From: an uncultured Oscillospiraceae bacterium
GTDB lineage: Bacteria; Bacillota; Clostridia; Oscillospirales; Acutalibacteraceae
Direction of reading: 5' to 3'
DNA length: 20,082 nucleotides
Assembly: GCA_900543525.1 (NCBI GenBank)
Contig: UQRS01000039.1
Coordinates: forward strand, 1 to 20,082
The notes below the pieces were generated by a model, which saw only the letters and a list, made by a program, of their open reading frames with translations, was not told the DNA's origin and did not search any database. Every line of letters begins with the position of its first letter. Positions within the stretch are counted from its first letter, which is position 1. Positions 7,588-15,422 of the stretch are shown piece after piece. The position numbers and the translations under genes are program-made.

Positions 7588-8382
7588 TCAGCGCGCCGAG
7601 CGCTTGTACTCCACCGGCGTGCAGCCGTAAATCTCCCGAAAGACGCGGTTGAAGCTGCGCTGGGAGGTAAAGCCGGCACACTCCGCAATGTCGGAGACCG
7701 AATCGTCGCTGCTTTGCAGCCGGTTGGCCGCGTGGCGCGCCCGCAGCAGATTCAGGTAATGCTTGAAGCCGCAGCCGATGGTCGAATTGAATATGCGGGA
7801 AAGATAGTCCTTGTTATATCCAAACTGCCGGGCCAGATCGGTCATCTGCACCGGGTTTTGAAAATTGTGATCGAGATAGAGCAGGATGTCCCGCATCGGT
7901 CCGATGGTACCCACCGACCGGGCGCAGGGCACAAGGGTCAGCGCCTCACTGAGCAGGCCGAGGATCACATACAGATACCCCTTCGTCGCCAACGGATTGC
8001 TCTCATGCAGCTGCTCGATGCCCCGGATCGCCTCCAGTACAGGGGCGGTTTTGGCCGGGTCGGTCAAAAAGGGTGTGGCAAAGGTTTTCCCCTCATTCAA
8101 GCGGGAGAAGCTGCCCACCAGCTCCAGCGGAATAATCATAACATAGGAAAGCGAGTGCTCCGGCGTGCGGTAGGAGTGCACGTCGTAGCTGTCGGCCACC
8201 GCCAGCTGCCCGGCCGTCAGAAGCTGCGTCTCCTCCCCCACCGTGATTTCGATTTCCCCTTCGATCAGATAGACAATCTCGATGTTCGAGTGATAGTGCG
8301 GGTCAAAGGCGTTGTTTTCCGAAACGCCGAGATGCAGCTGATAATCGGTATCCCGAAAAATTTCAAAAAACGCTTTCTGCAC
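7588..8382 (-). CDS. AraC-family transcriptional regulator (second of two)
   Basis: A 264-residue regulator. Its N-terminal cupin domain has the typical FDPHYHSNIEIVYLIEGEIEI (26-46, with His29 and His31), the pattern of sugar-sensing AraC proteins. The C-terminal domain (about 164-262) has helix-turn-helix motifs MTDLARQFGYNKDYLSRIFN and VSDIAECAGFTSQRSFNRVFR and ends GCTPVEYKR. The start is a GTG at 8380-8382, preceded by GGGAGG at eight bases; the frame stays open upstream to a TTG at 8460 but without a ribosome binding site. It converges on the first AraC gene and is divergent from the GH3 gene, with overlapping promoters. GH3 and its own gene are therefore the likely targets. It differs clearly in sequence from the first AraC, so the two are not a recent duplication. 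Confidence 0.93.
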   Translation of the reverse strand: MQKAFFEIFRDTDYQLHLGVSENNAFDPHYHSNIEIVYLIEGEIEITVGEETQLLTAGQLAVADSYDVHSYRTPEHSLSYVMIIPLELVGSFSRLNEGKTFATPFLTDPAKTAPVLEAIRGIEQLHESNPLATKGYLYVILGLLSEALTLVPCARSVGTIGPMRDILLYLDHNFQNPVQMTDLARQFGYNKDYLSRIFNSTIGCGFKHYLNLLRARHAANRLQSSDDSVSDIAECAGFTSQRSFNRVFREIYGCTPVEYKRSAR

Positions 8383-8494
8383 GGAGCAGGCCTCCCTTCC
8401 CTTTTTTCTGCGTCCAAAAAGAGCATTTATGGCAAGGAAACGCTTTTCCCCGGCACGCAAAACTCTCCGGCGCGGATGATGTCATCTTTTGACT

Positions 8495-8521
8495 ACTTTT
8501 TCACAGATTTGGCACTTTTCA
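8495..8521 (+). promoter_or_regulatory. Direct repeat, candidate AraC operator
   Basis: ACTTTTTCA (8495-8503) and ACTTTTCA (8514-8521) are in direct orientation about 18-19 bases apart. AraC-family proteins commonly bind direct repeats about two helical turns apart. The pair covers the predicted transcription start of the second AraC gene and touches the -35 of the candidate GH3 promoter. Confidence 0.4.
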
Positions 8522-8544
8522 TAATACCCACATTCGATTATCAT
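8516..8544 (+). promoter_or_regulatory. Candidate GH3 promoter
   Basis: TTTTCA (8516-8521), 17 bases, TATCAT (8539-8544) on the plus strand, overlapping the opposite AraC promoter. The weak -35 would suit an activated promoter. If used, the GH3 mRNA has a leader of about 220 bases. Confidence 0.4.
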
Positions 8545-8549
8545 GTCAA
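8521..8549 (-). promoter_or_regulatory. Strong sigma-A promoter of the second AraC gene
   Basis: The minus strand reads a consensus TTGACA (8549-8544), exactly 17 bases, then TATTAT (8526-8521). Transcription would start near 8513, giving a leader of about 130 bases to the GTG start at 8382. Confidence 0.75.
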
Positions 8550-8596
8550 TAGGTAAGCTTGTCGCTTCTGCATTTTTGTGTAAGTTGATGACAGCT

Positions 8597-8754
8597 CGGG
8601 GGCGGAAACCGGCATTTTCCGCCGACCCGGACAAAACATGACGCCAGCCGCGAAGAAAGCGGAATCTCCGGCCGGCGGCATTCTTTAAGGAAAACAAAAG
8701 GTTCGCCGCCCGCCGCAAACCGGAGAACTGCACATCTGGCCACCTGTTTGCGGC
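8597..8754 (+). other. Structured GH3 leader: two stem-loops
   Basis: The 391-base gap 8383-8773 holds no gene. Besides promoters it has two strong hairpins. One has CGGG-GGCGGAAA (8597-8608) pairing with TTTCCGCC-ga-CCCG (8616-8629). The other has GCCGCAAAC (8712-8720) pairing with GTTTGCGGC (8746-8754) around a 25-base loop, ending six bases before the GGAGGAG ribosome binding site (8760-8766). Neither is followed by a T-run, so they are not terminators. Confidence 0.5.
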
Positions 8755-8773
8755 AGAATGGAGGAGTCCTGGA

Positions 8774-11700
8774 ATGAAACATTTCAAAAAAGCAATCGCC
8801 CTGCTGCTGAGTGCAGCGCTGGGCGGCAGCATGCTGCTCTCCGCGCCCGCGCCGATCACGGCGTCCGCCCTCTCGGCGGAGGGAAACATCGAGCTTTCCC
8901 GGCAGGCGGCGACCGAGGGTATGGTGCTGCTGAAAAATGAGAAATCGGGCCTGCCGCTTGCCAAGGGAGAAACCGTCTCCATCTTCGGCAAGGGGCAGAT
9001 TGATTTCGTCAAGGGCGGCGACGGTTCCGGCGATGTCAAGGCCGAATATGTCCGCAACCTGCTCGAAGGCATGCAGATCAAAGCCGGAGAAGGCAAGGTC
9101 TCGATCAACGAGACGATCGCCAACCGCTACCTCCGCAACAGCAGCTACATGCCGACCCAGGCCGAGATGGAGGCTGCCGCCGGCGTTTCCAAAACGGCGA
9201 TCATCGTGATCTCCCGCCGTTCGGGAGAAGGTTCGGACCGCAACCCTTCCAAGGGAGATTACTACCTCTCCGACGACGAGCGCAAGCTGATCAAGATGGC
9301 CGGCGACGCCCTCTTCCGTAACGTCGTGGTCGTTTTGAACATCGGCGGTATCATTGATACCTCCTGGATTGAGGAATACTCCTGCATCAAATCGGTTCTG
9401 CTGGCCTGGCAGCCGGGTATGGAGGGCGGCCTTGCCGTCGCGGATATCTTAACCGGCGACGTGACTCCTTCCGGCAAGCTGTCCGACACCTTTGCCAAGG
9501 ATTTTGCCGATTATCCGGAGTTTTATGACAGCGATTATTATGTAAATTATACCGAAGATATTTACGTTGGCTACCGCTGGTTCGAGACCTTCGATCCCAA
9601 ATACGAGCGGGTCAATTATGAATTCGGATACGGCCTCTCCTACACCGACTTCTCCATTTCGGATGTCAAGGTAACCGAGAAGGACGGCCAGCTGGTCACC
9701 ACCGCAAAGGTAACCAACACCGGCAGCAGCTACTCGGGTAAAGAGGTTGTGCAGGTTTACTTCAGCGCGCCGCAGGGCAAGCTGGGCAAGCCGGGCAAGG
9801 AGCTTGCCGGCTTTGCCAAGACCGGCCTGCTCGCCCCCGGAAAGTTCGAAACGCTGGAAATCGCCTTTGACATTGACGATATGTCCAGCTACGACGACAC
9901 CGGCAAGGTACAGAAATCCGCCTATGTGATGGAGGCCGGCGACTATAAAATCTACGTCGGCAACTCGATCCGCAACGCCGGTGAGAACGGCGTCCGCTAC
10001 ACCTACAAGGTGGACAAGGACACCGTGACCCAGCAGCTTTCGAAGCAACTCGCTCCGATCCAGCTTGAGAAGCGGCTGCTGGCCGACGGCAGCTATGAGA
10101 ACCTCGAGACGCTCGATACGATCGAAGGCATCGGCACGCCGGTTTCTCCGGACGGCACGACCAAGATCGAGGCGGAGGATCTCTTCTACAAGCATTATCA
10201 CGCCAAGGTGTACTATAACGATGAGGGCACTGTCTGCGGACTGGAGGCACTGACCTCCGACACCGGCATCAACCGCTGGGCAAGCTATATCGTCGATGTT
10301 GAGCAGGCGGGCAAATACGCCCTCGGCCTTGCCATCGGCAACGGCGGCAGCGGGGTGAAAAACTCCGTCGCCGTCTACATCGACGACGTAAAGCAGGACG
10401 GCATCAGCCTGAACTTCCCCAACACCGGCGACAAGTGGAATATCAAAGAGGTCGGCTCGGTCACGGTGAATCTGCCGGCCGGCAAGCATATTCTGAAAAT
10501 CGAGTTCTTAAACGGCGACAACTTCCAGGGCGTGCTGGACTACTTCACCCTCACCCCGGGCGAAGGCAGCGGCGGTGAGGAGGCCAAAACGCACAAGATT
10601 GCGGCCACCGGCATCAACAAGGTTGAGGGCGAGGATTTCGCCGATTGCGACAGCCGCCTCGGAACCGAGACGATCAAGAGCGGCGACGACAAGGACGGCA
10701 TCTGCGTCTACGGCCTGGATCTGCACGACGCATGGCTGGACTACAACCTCGACGTGGCCGAGGCCGGAGAGTATTTCCTCTCCTTCCGTGCCTCCAACGG
10801 CTACGGCACCGACCACAACAACTGCGTCAACGTGCTGGTTGGCGGAAAAGATCAGAACGTAACGGTCAACCTCCCCAACACGGCTACCAGCGATAACCAG
10901 TGGTACAACTTCGTCGACACCGACGCGGTTACCATTACCCTCCCGGCCGGAAAGACCACCCTCCGCGTGGTATCGAACGGCTTCGGCAACCTGAACTATC
11001 TCACCCTGACCAAGGTCGGCACCGCCACACAGGTGCTCTCGACCAACGCACCCGCCGCCGGAAAGACCATCCTGCTTTCCGACGTGCAGAAGAACCCCGA
11101 TCTGATGGACGCCTTCCTCGACCAGCTGACCGATGAAGAGGTCATCTATCTGCTGGAGGGGCACGGCGCCTCCATTCCGGAGGGCACCGGCTGTATCGGC
11201 AACATGCCCGACTACGGCATCCCGGCGGCAGAGACCGCCGACGGCCCTGCCGGTATCCACCTGTCGGAGGCCTGCACCGCCTGGCCGGTTGCAACCCTTC
11301 TGGCCTGCACCTGGGATGTCGATCTTCTGGAGAAGGTCGGCGCGGCCGCCGCGGTCGAAGCGGTTGAGAACGGCGCCGACATCTGGCTGGCTCCCGGTAT
11401 GAATATTCACCGCAACCCGATGTGCGGACGTAACTTTGAGTATTATTCCGAAGATCCGCTGCTCTCGGGCAAAATGGCGGCAGCCATCACCCGCGGCGTG
11501 CAGTCGGGCGGCGTTGGCGTTACGATCAAGCATTTCGCCGCAAATAATAAGGAAACCAACCGTGGCTATCAGGACAGCCGTATGTCCGAGCGCGCCATGC
11601 GCGAGATCTACCTCAAGGGCTTTGAAATCTGTATCGAGGACGCCGATCCCTGGTGCATCATGTCCTCCTACAACCACATCAACAGCGTCGAAACCTCCGA

Positions 11701-12832
11701 GAGCCGCGACCTCCTGACCAACATCCTCCGCGAGGAGTGGGGCTACGAGGGTCTGGTTATGACCGACTGGTGGAATGACAGCATCGCCTCCCGCGAGGTG
11801 CTGTCCGGCAACAACCTCAAGATGGGTACCGGCGATCCGGCGAACCTCCGCGGCGCGCTGAAGTACGGCCACGTCACCCGTGAGGAGCTTGAGGAGAACG
11901 CGGTTTATGTCCTCAAGCTGATCATGCGGAGCAACGCCATGAAGCGCGCGGTGCTGGATCCCAAGTGCACCACCGTTACCGCCTCCGGCACGACGCAGAT
12001 CAAGGCGATCGACTTCACCTGGAAGCATTCGTCGGTCGGTATGGAGGGCTGCCAGGATGTCGGCGGCGGCTACAACACGACCGACACCTATGAAGGCCGC
12101 TGGCTGGAATACTACCTCGACGTTGAGGAAGCCGGCGTTTATCGCTTCCACGCCCGTGTGGCCAGCAACGGCGACCGGGTCAAGATGGAGCTGCTCGGCG
12201 ACGGCGTCAGCCTCGGCACGCTGGATCAGGCTCTGAGCACCGGCGGCTGGCAGAAGTGGGCAACCAGTGAGGATGTCTTTATCACCCTGCCCGCCGGACG
12301 GACGGCGCTGCGCCTGAACTTCCAGTCGGGCGGCGTCAACCTGAACTGGTTCGAGCTGGAGAAGTACACCGGCGGAACGCAGGTGTCCATCACCTCCCCG
12401 GCCGAGTCGGCCAAACCCGGCGACTCGCTCCAGCTTTCCGCAAACGTAACGGGCGGCACGGCCAGCCTCGCCTGGTCGGTCACCGGCAGAACCTCGTCGG
12501 GCACCACCATTTCTCCCACCGGCCTGCTGACCGTGGCGGAGGATGAAGAGGCCGAATCGATCGTCATCTACGCCAAATCGGCCACCGACTCCAAGATTGG
12601 GTCGGCCATCCGCATCCTGATCAAGCAGGGTGAGGAAGTGCTGCTCGGCGACGTCGATAACGACGGCAAGGTAACCGTCTCCGACGTTGTGCTGCTGCGT
12701 AAGCTGATCGTAGCCGGCAGCTGGAGTGACCGTGAGTTCGCGGCCGGCAACCTCGATGCCTCGGATGAAAATCTGACCGTCTCCGACGTTGTGGCGTTGC
12801 GTTCCCTGATTGTCGCCGGCACGGCAGCCTGA
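8774..12832 (+). CDS. Secreted reverse-order GH3 enzyme with CBM6 modules and dockerin
   Basis: 1352 residues; likely beta-glucosidase/xylosidase-type hydrolysis outside the cell. Order: signal peptide (1 to about 32, AxA site near ITASA); GH3 C-terminal sandwich domain first (about 38-245: GMVLLKNEKSGLPL; RRSGEGSDR with predicted acid/base Glu152); fibronectin-like domain (about 285-400); CBM6-like modules (about 462-594 and 613-747); GH3 barrel (about 770-1060: FEYYSEDP, IKHFAANNKE, nucleophile Asp998 in MTDWW); third CBM6-like module (about 1074-1198, TGGWQKW); Ig-like domain (about 1203-1283); dockerin (1290-1350) with a canonical first calcium loop (Asp1293, 1295, 1297, 1304) and a slightly irregular second. 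Normal GH3 has the barrel first. The frame is continuous with both catalytic halves intact. ATG follows GGAGGAG by seven bases. Substrate specificity cannot be read from the sequence. Confidence 0.93.
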   Translation: MKHFKKAIALLLSAALGGSMLLSAPAPITASALSAEGNIELSRQAATEGMVLLKNEKSGLPLAKGETVSIFGKGQIDFVKGGDGSGDVKAEYVRNLLEGMQIKAGEGKVSINETIANRYLRNSSYMPTQAEMEAAAGVSKTAIIVISRRSGEGSDRNPSKGDYYLSDDERKLIKMAGDALFRNVVVVLNIGGIIDTSWIEEYSCIKSVLLAWQPGMEGGLAVADILTGDVTPSGKLSDTFAKDFADYPEFYDSDYYVNYTEDIYVGYRWFETFDPKYERVNYEFGYGLSYTDFSISDVKVTEKDGQLVTTAKVTNTGSSYSGKEVVQVYFSAPQGKLGKPGKELAGFAKTGLLAPGKFETLEIAFDIDDMSSYDDTGKVQKSAYVMEAGDYKIYVGNSIRNAGENGVRYTYKVDKDTVTQQLSKQLAPIQLEKRLLADGSYENLETLDTIEGIGTPVSPDGTTKIEAEDLFYKHYHAKVYYNDEGTVCGLEALTSDTGINRWASYIVDVEQAGKYALGLAIGNGGSGVKNSVAVYIDDVKQDGISLNFPNTGDKWNIKEVGSVTVNLPAGKHILKIEFLNGDNFQGVLDYFTLTPGEGSGGEEAKTHKIAATGINKVEGEDFADCDSRLGTETIKSGDDKDGICVYGLDLHDAWLDYNLDVAEAGEYFLSFRASNGYGTDHNNCVNVLVGGKDQNVTVNLPNTATSDNQWYNFVDTDAVTITLPAGKTTLRVVSNGFGNLNYLTLTKVGTATQVLSTNAPAAGKTILLSDVQKNPDLMDAFLDQLTDEEVIYLLEGHGASIPEGTGCIGNMPDYGIPAAETADGPAGIHLSEACTAWPVATLLACTWDVDLLEKVGAAAAVEAVENGADIWLAPGMNIHRNPMCGRNFEYYSEDPLLSGKMAAAITRGVQSGGVGVTIKHFAANNKETNRGYQDSRMSERAMREIYLKGFEICIEDADPWCIMSSYNHINSVETSESRDLLTNILREEWGYEGLVMTDWWNDSIASREVLSGNNLKMGTGDPANLRGALKYGHVTREELEENAVYVLKLIMRSNAMKRAVLDPKCTTVTASGTTQIKAIDFTWKHSSVGMEGCQDVGGGYNTTDTYEGRWLEYYLDVEEAGVYRFHARVASNGDRVKMELLGDGVSLGTLDQALSTGGWQKWATSEDVFITLPAGRTALRLNFQSGGVNLNWFELEKYTGGTQVSITSPAESAKPGDSLQLSANVTGGTASLAWSVTGRTSSGTTISPTGLLTVAEDEEAESIVIYAKSATDSKIGSAIRILIKQGEEVLLGDVDNDGKVTVSDVVLLRKLIVAGSWSDREFAAGNLDASDENLTVSDVVALRSLIVAGTAA

Positions 12833-12868
12833 GATTTTTAAAATCTCCACTCTTTAGAAAAAACTTTT

Positions 12869-12905
12869 GGGGAAAGCGGTGACGGCCGCTTCCCCCTCGA
12901 TTTTT
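12869..12905 (+). terminator. Stem-loop after GH3, weak intrinsic terminator
   Basis: GGGGAAAGCGG (12869-12879) pairs with CCGCTTCCCC (12886-12895) with one bulged base. TTTTT follows only at 12901-12905, after a five-base gap. Partial read-through into the GH36 gene 111 bases downstream is plausible, and I see no good promoter of its own for that gene. Confidence 0.6.
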
Positions 12906-12943
12906 AAAGTAAAATATTGTTTTAAAAAAAGGAGGCGGCACGG

Positions 12944-14707
12944 ATGCAGCAGCTTCAAACATTCGAAAACCTGACCATCTCTTCCAACGCAGCGCTCACG
13001 GTCGAGATAGACAAAGCCGAACCGGAAAAGGAGGTGTATGAGTACACCTTTCTTTTCTCCCTTCCGGACGCAGAGTGTCTGCCCGACGATGCCCGGGCCA
13101 TCCTGCTGTGGACCCTGCCCTGCGTGGACGTGCAGTACATGTGGCACCCCAACTGCCGCACGCGGAGGGTGCTGGACGGCAACTGGAGGCTGAACCTCTC
13201 CTCCGCGCTGACCGCGTCGGCGCCGGTCGCCATTTTATTCAACAGTGCCGATCAGAACCGCTACACCTTCGCCCTGGATGAGGTCAAAAAGGTCACGGGA
13301 GTCAACCTCGGCATAAGGGACAGCGACAATACCGTCACGGCGGAAATCTCCCTCCCGCTGAATCAGTTTGCCGGGCAAAGCAGCTATTCTCTGCGCGTCC
13401 GGGCGGACTTTCGCCCCATCCCCTACTATCAGGCGCTGGAGGATACCCGGCTCTGGTGGGAGGAGCGGCTGCAGCTTCACCCCATGCCGGTTCCGGAGAC
13501 TGCCGGCATCCCCATGTACTCCTCCTGGTACAATTTTCATCAAGCCATCTCCGACCGCGTGCTGGAGGAGGAATGTGCGCTGGCCGCAGGCCTCGGCATG
13601 AAGGCCATCATTGTCGACGACGGCTGGCAGACCTCCGACACGCACTGCGGCTACGGCTACACCGGAGACTGGGAGGCCTGCAGGGAAAAAATCGCGGATA
13701 TGCGCGCCCATGTCGCCCGGGTGCACCAAACCGGCCTAAAATATATCCTGTGGTACAGCGTACCCTATGTCGGATATTTCTCCAAAAACTGGGAGCGGTT
13801 TCAAAACAAGCTGCTGTGCAAAGTAGAGCGCTCCTCCTGCGGCGTTTTGGATCCCCGCTATCCGGAGGTACGCGACTTCCTCATTCAAACCTATGCAAAC
13901 GCAGTGAGAGGGTTTGACCTCGACGGTCTCAAGCTGGATTTCCTCGACCGCTTTTTCTGGAACGGAGGCGCAAAAAAAGCGCCCGGCATGGACTATGCCT
14001 GCGTTCAGGACGCCACCGAACGGCTGCTGGAGGATATTTCCGCCGCACTGCAAAAAATCAAGCCGGATATTCTGATTGAATTCCGGCAGCAGTATATCGG
14101 CCCCGCCATGCGGCAGTATGGGAATATCTTCCGGGTGGGAGACTGCGCCAGCGACCTCGTCTCCAACCGGGTCGGAACGATCGACCTCCGGCTGCTGAGC
14201 GGCAATACGGCCTGTCACTGCGACATGCTGACCTGGAGCTGCGACGAAACGGTCGAGGACGCCGCGCTGCAAATCCTCCACTCCATCTTCGGCGTCCTGC
14301 AGATTTCGCAGATGCTCTCGCAGCTCCCCGCCGCGCACCGGAGGATGCTGGCCTTCTGGATTCATTTCTCTGTGCAGTACAAAAAGATTCTGCATGGCGC
14401 GCAGCTCATCCCCTATGAGCCGCACTTCCTCTATCCCGTTGTCAAGGCCTGTGACGACAGCACCGCCATCATCGGCGTATACGCCGGCAAAAAAATCGTC
14501 GCCATAGACGCTGCCCTTCGGAAAATCATTTTGATCAATGCGACGAAGGAGGCCAGACTCTTCCTCGATTTTGAAACCGACCGCAAGGCGAAAGCCGTTA
14601 TCTACGACACCTGCGGCGAGAGGGTTTCCGCCAAGGAGGCCGCCTTTACGAAAGGGCTGCAGAGCATCAGCGTCCCCAGGAGCGGCCTTGTAGAGCTGCA
14701 ATTTTAA
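12944..14707 (+). CDS. GH36-like alpha-galactosidase, cytoplasmic
   Basis: 587 residues, clan GH-D. An N-terminal beta domain (about 1-165) precedes a TIM barrel: GIPMYSSWYNFHQ (188-200), IIVDDGWQT (222-230), KYILWYSVP (266-274), and GFDLDGLKLDFLDRF (323-337) where Asp332 is the predicted nucleophile. The acid/base should be Asp400 or Asp404 in FRVGDCASDLVSNR (396-409). A beta domain closes the protein. Many GH36 enzymes are about 700 residues; this is a shorter form but appears complete. There is no signal peptide, so substrates must be imported. The ATG at 12944 follows GGAGG by eight bases. It lies on the same strand 111 bases after the GH3 gene and may be partly cotranscribed. Alpha-galactosidase is the commonest activity of such proteins, but other alpha-galactoside specificities are possible. 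Confidence 0.87.
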   Translation: MQQLQTFENLTISSNAALTVEIDKAEPEKEVYEYTFLFSLPDAECLPDDARAILLWTLPCVDVQYMWHPNCRTRRVLDGNWRLNLSSALTASAPVAILFNSADQNRYTFALDEVKKVTGVNLGIRDSDNTVTAEISLPLNQFAGQSSYSLRVRADFRPIPYYQALEDTRLWWEERLQLHPMPVPETAGIPMYSSWYNFHQAISDRVLEEECALAAGLGMKAIIVDDGWQTSDTHCGYGYTGDWEACREKIADMRAHVARVHQTGLKYILWYSVPYVGYFSKNWERFQNKLLCKVERSSCGVLDPRYPEVRDFLIQTYANAVRGFDLDGLKLDFLDRFFWNGGAKKAPGMDYACVQDATERLLEDISAALQKIKPDILIEFRQQYIGPAMRQYGNIFRVGDCASDLVSNRVGTIDLRLLSGNTACHCDMLTWSCDETVEDAALQILHSIFGVLQISQMLSQLPAAHRRMLAFWIHFSVQYKKILHGAQLIPYEPHFLYPVVKACDDSTAIIGVYAGKKIVAIDAALRKIILINATKEARLFLDFETDRKAKAVIYDTCGERVSAKEAAFTKGLQSISVPRSGLVELQF

Positions 14708-14751
14708 AAATGCAGCATGGAAAGCAGGATAACAGAAAACAGGATATATAT

Positions 14752-14790
14752 AAAAAGCAGGCGGCCGGAGCAAATCCCCCGGCCGCCTGC
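14752..14790 (-). terminator. Intrinsic terminator of the small dockerin gene
   Basis: GCAGGCGGCCGG (14757-14768) pairs perfectly with CCGGCCGCCTGC (14779-14790) over 12 bases. On the minus strand the stem is followed at once by TTTTT (14756-14752). On the plus strand only a broken T-run (CGCATTTCCC) follows, so it may act weakly for the GH36 gene as well. Confidence 0.9.
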
Positions 14791-14813
14791 CGCATTTCCC
14801 GCACAAAAGCCTT

Positions 14814-15401
14814 TCAGCTTGCGATAATTTTTTCGCGAAGCCCCACAACATCCGAAACCGTGAGCGCCCCATCGCCGTCAATGTCCATAAGCGTTATATC
14901 CCCGTCCCCGGTAACGATGAACTGCCGAAGCAAAACGACATCCGACACGCTGCACTTTCCATCAAAATCCAGATCCCCGACCCCGAAAACATCCAGTACG
15001 GAATCAGCAAAATTCTCTCTTGTCAAAATCTCCCCATTCAGCACACCGGCAGTGTATGCCTCAACAAGCGTGTAAACCTTACCGCTCGCATATACCACGC
15101 AGGGTGCACTGTTTGGAAGCTGCAAAACAGCCTCTCCCAAACGCACATAGGTTTCTTCCGGTATAAACACATCCTCTTTCAGAGAAACTCTATAAAACTC
15201 TGTTTCTCCAACGCAAGCCATGCTGACGCAGGAAAAATTTTCAGACTCCGCGGCAGAATCAACATTCTCCCGATACCAGGAAAGAAGCGCCGTCTCCTTA
15301 TCCTCAGCCCCCTCGGCAAAAGCAGACATCCCCAATGGCATCGTGCAGCAGAGCAGCACGGCCACGCAGGCCAAAAAACGAAAGCCAAAATTCCTTTTCA
15401 T
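14814..15401 (-). CDS. Small secreted dockerin protein of unknown function
   Basis: A 195-residue protein with a signal peptide (1 to about 29, FRFLACVAVLLCC core, cleavage near SAFA), a 105-residue region with no recognised enzyme motif, and a type I dockerin (about 141-195). Both calcium loops look intact: Asp143/145/147/154 in GDLDFDGKCSVSD and Asp173/175/177/184 in MDIDGDGALTVSD. The middle region ends in a pattern (GKVYTLVEAYTAGVLNGE) resembling short segments I recall from other secreted Clostridia proteins, but I cannot name a family. ATG follows AAAGGAG by eight bases. It has a strong promoter (15488-15516) and a strong terminator. Its leader contains a decayed dockerin repeat. It may attach to a cohesin-bearing partner not present in this window. 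Confidence 0.88.
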   Translation of the reverse strand: MKRNFGFRFLACVAVLLCCTMPLGMSAFAEGAEDKETALLSWYRENVDSAAESENFSCVSMACVGETEFYRVSLKEDVFIPEETYVRLGEAVLQLPNSAPCVVYASGKVYTLVEAYTAGVLNGEILTRENFADSVLDVFGVGDLDFDGKCSVSDVVLLRQFIVTGDGDITLMDIDGDGALTVSDVVGLREKIIAS

Positions 15402-15422
15402 GACGTTTTCTCCTTTCTTGAA

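Noticed and set aside
7524..7588. Inverted repeat AGCGGCG/CGCCGCT between the convergent AraC genes as a terminator
   Set aside because: The loop would be about 50 bases, one arm reaches the stop codon of the minus gene, and no T-run follows. I see no clear terminator between these two genes.
7588..8382. The two AraC genes as a recent duplication
   Set aside because: Their sensing domains and helix-turn-helix sequences differ throughout; they share only family features.
8435..8450. Possible catabolite (cre) site AGGAAACGCTTTTCCC upstream of the second AraC gene
   Set aside because: It has the central CG and partial symmetry but misses the conserved TG and CA ends of the cre consensus.
8482..9123. 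Minus-strand 213-codon frame across the GH3 leader and start
   Set aside because: It overlaps the GH3 signal peptide and both promoters, with no ribosome binding site or recognisable domain.
10508..12850. Minus-strand open frame of 780 codons opposite the GH3 gene
   Set aside because: It is antisense to a clearly recognised gene, has no ribosome binding site or known domain, and arises from GC-rich codon structure. Similar long shadows at 4584-6575 (plus), 2556-3908 (plus) and 16110-17840 (minus) were rejected for the same reason.
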